Part shown: positions 61,290-64,000 of the stretch, piece after piece
Layout of the letters: each line of letters begins with the position of its first letter
Position numbering within the stretch: the stretch's first letter is position 1
Assembly: GCA_022494885.1 (NCBI GenBank)
Contig: JAGVSM010002861.1
Coordinates: forward strand, 1 to 64,000
Reading direction: 5' to 3'
DNA length: 64,000 nt
Source of the DNA: Micrasema longulum
Lineage: Eukaryota > Arthropoda > Insecta > Trichoptera > Brachycentridae
Translations under genes and position numbers: made by a program
The notes under the pieces: generated by a model
Database searches by the model: none
Told to the model about the DNA's origin: nothing
What the model saw: the letters and a program-made list of their open reading frames with translations, nothing else

Positions 61290-61560
61290 TTATGTGAATG
61301 TAGGTACTTGTGTGCGCTCGGCTAGTAGTGGGCAAAAATCACATTTTACCGAATCAATACTTCGGCCGGGGTCCTCACTCTCTCGTGGCAGTGCATGCGG
61401 GGTGAGGGCGCAAGTAGCAACCCTCTCCGCCCACCGACCCTCACTGCCACTTGCTTCGGTACATGCAACTACTTTTAAACCTCCCCACCCCCCCACAGCG
61501 CGGCTGGCACTAGCTGCGCCGGGAACTATTTTCGTTCTCGTTGCAAAGTATGGAGCCTGA
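61290..61560. other. GC-rich island
   Basis: Abrupt rise in G+C with CG dinucleotides and C-runs inside AT-rich DNA; contains the inverted pair GTGGCAGTG / CACTGCCAC (about 61384 and 61443). ORFs on both strands lack signatures. Candidate promoter or enhancer island. Confidence 0.35.
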
Positions 61561-61799
61561 AGATGTATTGGTGACACAAGACGCTCCTAGTCCTCGAATA
61601 AATATGTATTTTTATCATACAAATAAAACAAAAAACAATTTTGTTTTTAACCACTAGTTTTTTTATTTTTTGATCGGACCGGTTTCAAAGCTACTCAAGC
61701 TTATTTACCATGGTATATTTAATTAATGAATTCTATCGCATGCAATTGTTTTTTATTTATTTTATTATAATGAATAACCCACAAAGTTAGTGTTTCAAA

Positions 61800-62215
61800 T
61801 ATACATTTTATATTTAATCATCATCATCATCATTCCCGTTCCACACCTAATGGCGCATAGGGCACTGAATTTGTATACAAATCTCAGCGTATCTTGATTA
61901 TTTTTACATGAAGGTAATATGATCAGCCTGACGTTTTTAGGTGCCAGTCCAGGGACTATGAAATGTTCTAGTGTAAAAACACCCTTCAAATAAATATTTC
62001 ATGTCAACCATGTCGTGAATTAAACCCAAGACTTCTTGCATGGTAAGGAATTTATTATTTACCTACTTATTTAATGTGAACGTACCAGATCATTAAAAAA
62101 AATGAATGACACTCCCCGAATTAAATTTTCAAATAATATAAATTCATTCCCTCCCTGTCAGCCCCTAATGGTGTATAGGGCAATGCATTCATACACTTAC
62201 CGCATCGTATCTTGT
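61800..62215 (+). repeat. Interspersed repeat family X, two partial copies
   Basis: 61818-61990 (CATCATCATCATCATTCCCG, CACACCTAATGGCGCATAGG, CCAGTCCAGGGACTATGAAA) and a partial second start at 62150-62212 (CAGCCCCTAATGGTGTATAG). Related to 21975-22115 and 49385-49465. Confidence 0.5.
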
Positions 62216-62219
62216 ATTT

Positions 62220-62402
62220 AAATCGGGTTGTGGTCCTGTGGCTAGTATCTCGGACTCACGGACCAAAGGTTCGTGGTTCGAATCCCACTCTACCCCAACT
62301 TGATTACTATTTTCTAATAGTGAGTTATTTACAACTCGTTGAAAATGGCCGTCAAAATAAAATATTTGGGTAAATCATAAGAACGCAAATATTTCGTTAA
62401 AA
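62220..62402 (+). repeat. tRNA-derived SINE, family 2, best copy
   Basis: GGTTGTGGTCCTGTGGCTAG (box A region), GGTTCGTGGTTCGAATCCCA (box B), then GAAAATGGCCGTCAAAATAA and AATATTTGGGTAAATCATAA, ending in A-rich DNA. Confidence 0.65.
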
Positions 62403-63750
62403 AAATAAAAGAAAAAATCTTAATAAAAAAAATTAAACTAGTGCGGTTTAAAACAAAAAAAACATACTTTAAACTGTATGATAAGCAAATGCGCGCTCGC
62501 GTTAGTCCACGAGGTAGACAGATTAAACTTATTTTTTTAAATTTTATAATTTTATTTTATTACGAAGGTACTAATTAACAAAATGAAAACCCAATTATAT
62601 TGCTACTCCCATAACATTGAAACCTCTTTCTACATACTTCATTTTATATTCCACACACCACACAACACACTCCAAATTCACAAAACAATAACAACACTAA
62701 CATAAATAATATCACCTGTATTCTCATTACATCTTGTGTCCGTGTTAGAAATATGTATGTATTATATATATTTTGCTGTGTACGTAATAAGAAAATTTCA
62801 AAAAAAAAAATAAAAAAAATTGTATCGTATAATCAGCGCGATGATTTTTTTAAGTTTTTAAATTATTTAATTACTCTGCCCGTGACATTACAAGTTCTCT
62901 TCTGTGAGTTCTGCTGATTGGTGAGTTGGCTTCCCGGAAACCAAAAATCTGTCAAAACACTCAATCATTGGTTGATGCGGAAGAACTTGTGACGTAGTTC
63001 GAAGTAGTTAATTTTTATTTAATTGAAATAATTTTTTTTTGATACATTTTCAAGAAACTTCGCTGTACAATTAAATACTCATAATAAATATTTTTACCGC
63101 GTGTAATAAATATTTTTTTACATACAATTTTCCGTTAGCGTCGTGCTAGATTTATGTTTGTTTGCAATAATTGTGCACAACAATAACTATTCACAAATTG
63201 TTTATTCATTTTATTTTGATGTAACCAGAATTTTTCGAATATTTGTTTTTGGTTTTACTTGGGACGTCATCTTTCGTCACCTTTTCAGCCTACTTATTAC
63301 AGGAAATATGTGGAAAACTAACGAACGGGGATTTACAATAAATTATTGACTGATTTGTGAGTGCTGGTAAAAAATTAAATTAATAGTTTTATAAGCCAAA
63401 TGGGTAAAATGTGTGTACTGTTTATGAAATTTGTTCTATTGGTCTATATAAATTGGTTATGTTTTTTACTGATAATTTTAGTTTTTTATTTATTTTACAT
63501 AAACGGCATAAATTGCCTTAAACATATATTGAACATAAATATGAAAAAAAAATACATATGTAAAAACATAACAAAAAATTGCATAACTATTACAATAGTA
63601 ACAAGTAGGTAAATACGCATAAGCAACCAAAAATATTAACAAAATAAATACATAAATATGAAAAAACAAAAAAAGAAAAAACATTTTTAAATATAAAGAA
63701 AAGTTTAAGAATAATATTGCGAGAGAAAAAAAGAAATCAGACTCGTTTTA
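62403..63750. other. No gene recognised
   Basis: Strongly AT-rich. An imperfect inverted pair, TTACAAGTTCTCTTC (about 62888) and GAAGAACTTGTGACG (about 62981), may be a small element. Nothing coding recognised. Confidence 0.4.
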
Positions 63751-63756
63751 TAACTA

Positions 63757-64000
63757 ATATTTTACAATACAATGATATTTGTTCATAAAATTATAAACTC
63801 TAATAAAAAAACAGAATTTTGGAAAAAAATTGATCGGAACCAGCATGAACACGATCACAATACTAGAGAAAAGAACAAAATTAGACTTCCATTTAGGAAA
63901 AAGGCAAAGTCACAAAATTCAATTTTATTTAAAGCAATTAAAAAGTATTACGAAATGGAAAAAAATATTTATGAAGAAAAAAACATATCAAAATTTAAAA
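63757..64000 (+). pseudogene. Non-LTR reverse transcriptase C-terminal fragment, runs off the window
   Basis: An open frame to the edge contains NTREKNKIRLPFRKKAKSQN, SILFKAIKKYYEMEKNI and ISKFK. This fits the C-terminal pattern (RT..N.lR.P..k..k.q.S..y.g...yN.L......s...FK) of jockey-type ORF2 products. The frame is closed upstream by a stop near 63754. Very A-rich codon use. Confidence 0.5.

Noticed and set aside
1..64000. Search for a wholly new system such as a defence locus, CRISPR array or biosynthetic cluster
   Set aside because: No regular spaced repeats, no enzyme cluster and no bacterial-type genes. The exciting content is isoform and microRNA architecture in a known gene class.

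Overview
The window is AT-rich nuclear DNA of an insect. The evidence is intron-split genes with GT-AG boundaries, a BTB zinc-finger transcription factor of insect type, a P-element-like THAP transposase, and dense fragments of non-LTR retrotransposons, tRNA-derived SINEs and miniature DNA transposons. The order cannot be fixed from the sequence. I see no prokaryotic operon, CRISPR array or rRNA. tRNA-like sequence occurs only inside SINEs.

Layout. 1-3960 (minus): a THAP-domain, P-element-like transposase gene with introns, now frameshifted and running off the left edge. 4190-4790 (minus): the 3' end of an RNase-H-bearing retrotransposon. 6328-10152 (plus): Fis1, a 148-residue mitochondrial fission protein in four exons. 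10562-13445: two decayed reverse transcriptases in opposite orientations and a LINE 3' end. 15300-16010 (minus): a dead hAT transposase. 16140-42009 (minus): one large gene, very probably abrupt (ab), about 26 kb with its 3' UTR. 43860-45250: a GC/CpG-rich island upstream of ab. 45260-64000: no host gene recognised; fossils of non-LTR elements, SINEs and low-complexity DNA.

The most informative locus is ab. A short start exon, a BTB domain on two exons and four linker exons form a constant 5' part that ends in phase 1. Four different two-finger C2H2 cassettes follow, all with phase-1 acceptors, and all four joins give whole open frames: 719, 465, 399 and 446 residues. This is the logic of alternative 3' zinc-finger exons known from lola, fruitless and Broad. 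The tail after the longest form's stop codon carries five seed matches to let-7, two of them 8-mers with extra 3' pairing, and I found none in the tails of the other forms. abrupt is an established let-7 target in Drosophila, so these sites independently support the gene name and suggest that let-7 acts on only one isoform class.

The repeats include a TTAA-flanked element with perfect 49-bp inverted ends, a hAT-type MITE with near-perfect 8-bp target duplications, TA-flanked pogo-like MITEs, a head-to-head retrotransposon insertion that looks like twin priming, and at least two tRNA-derived SINE families.
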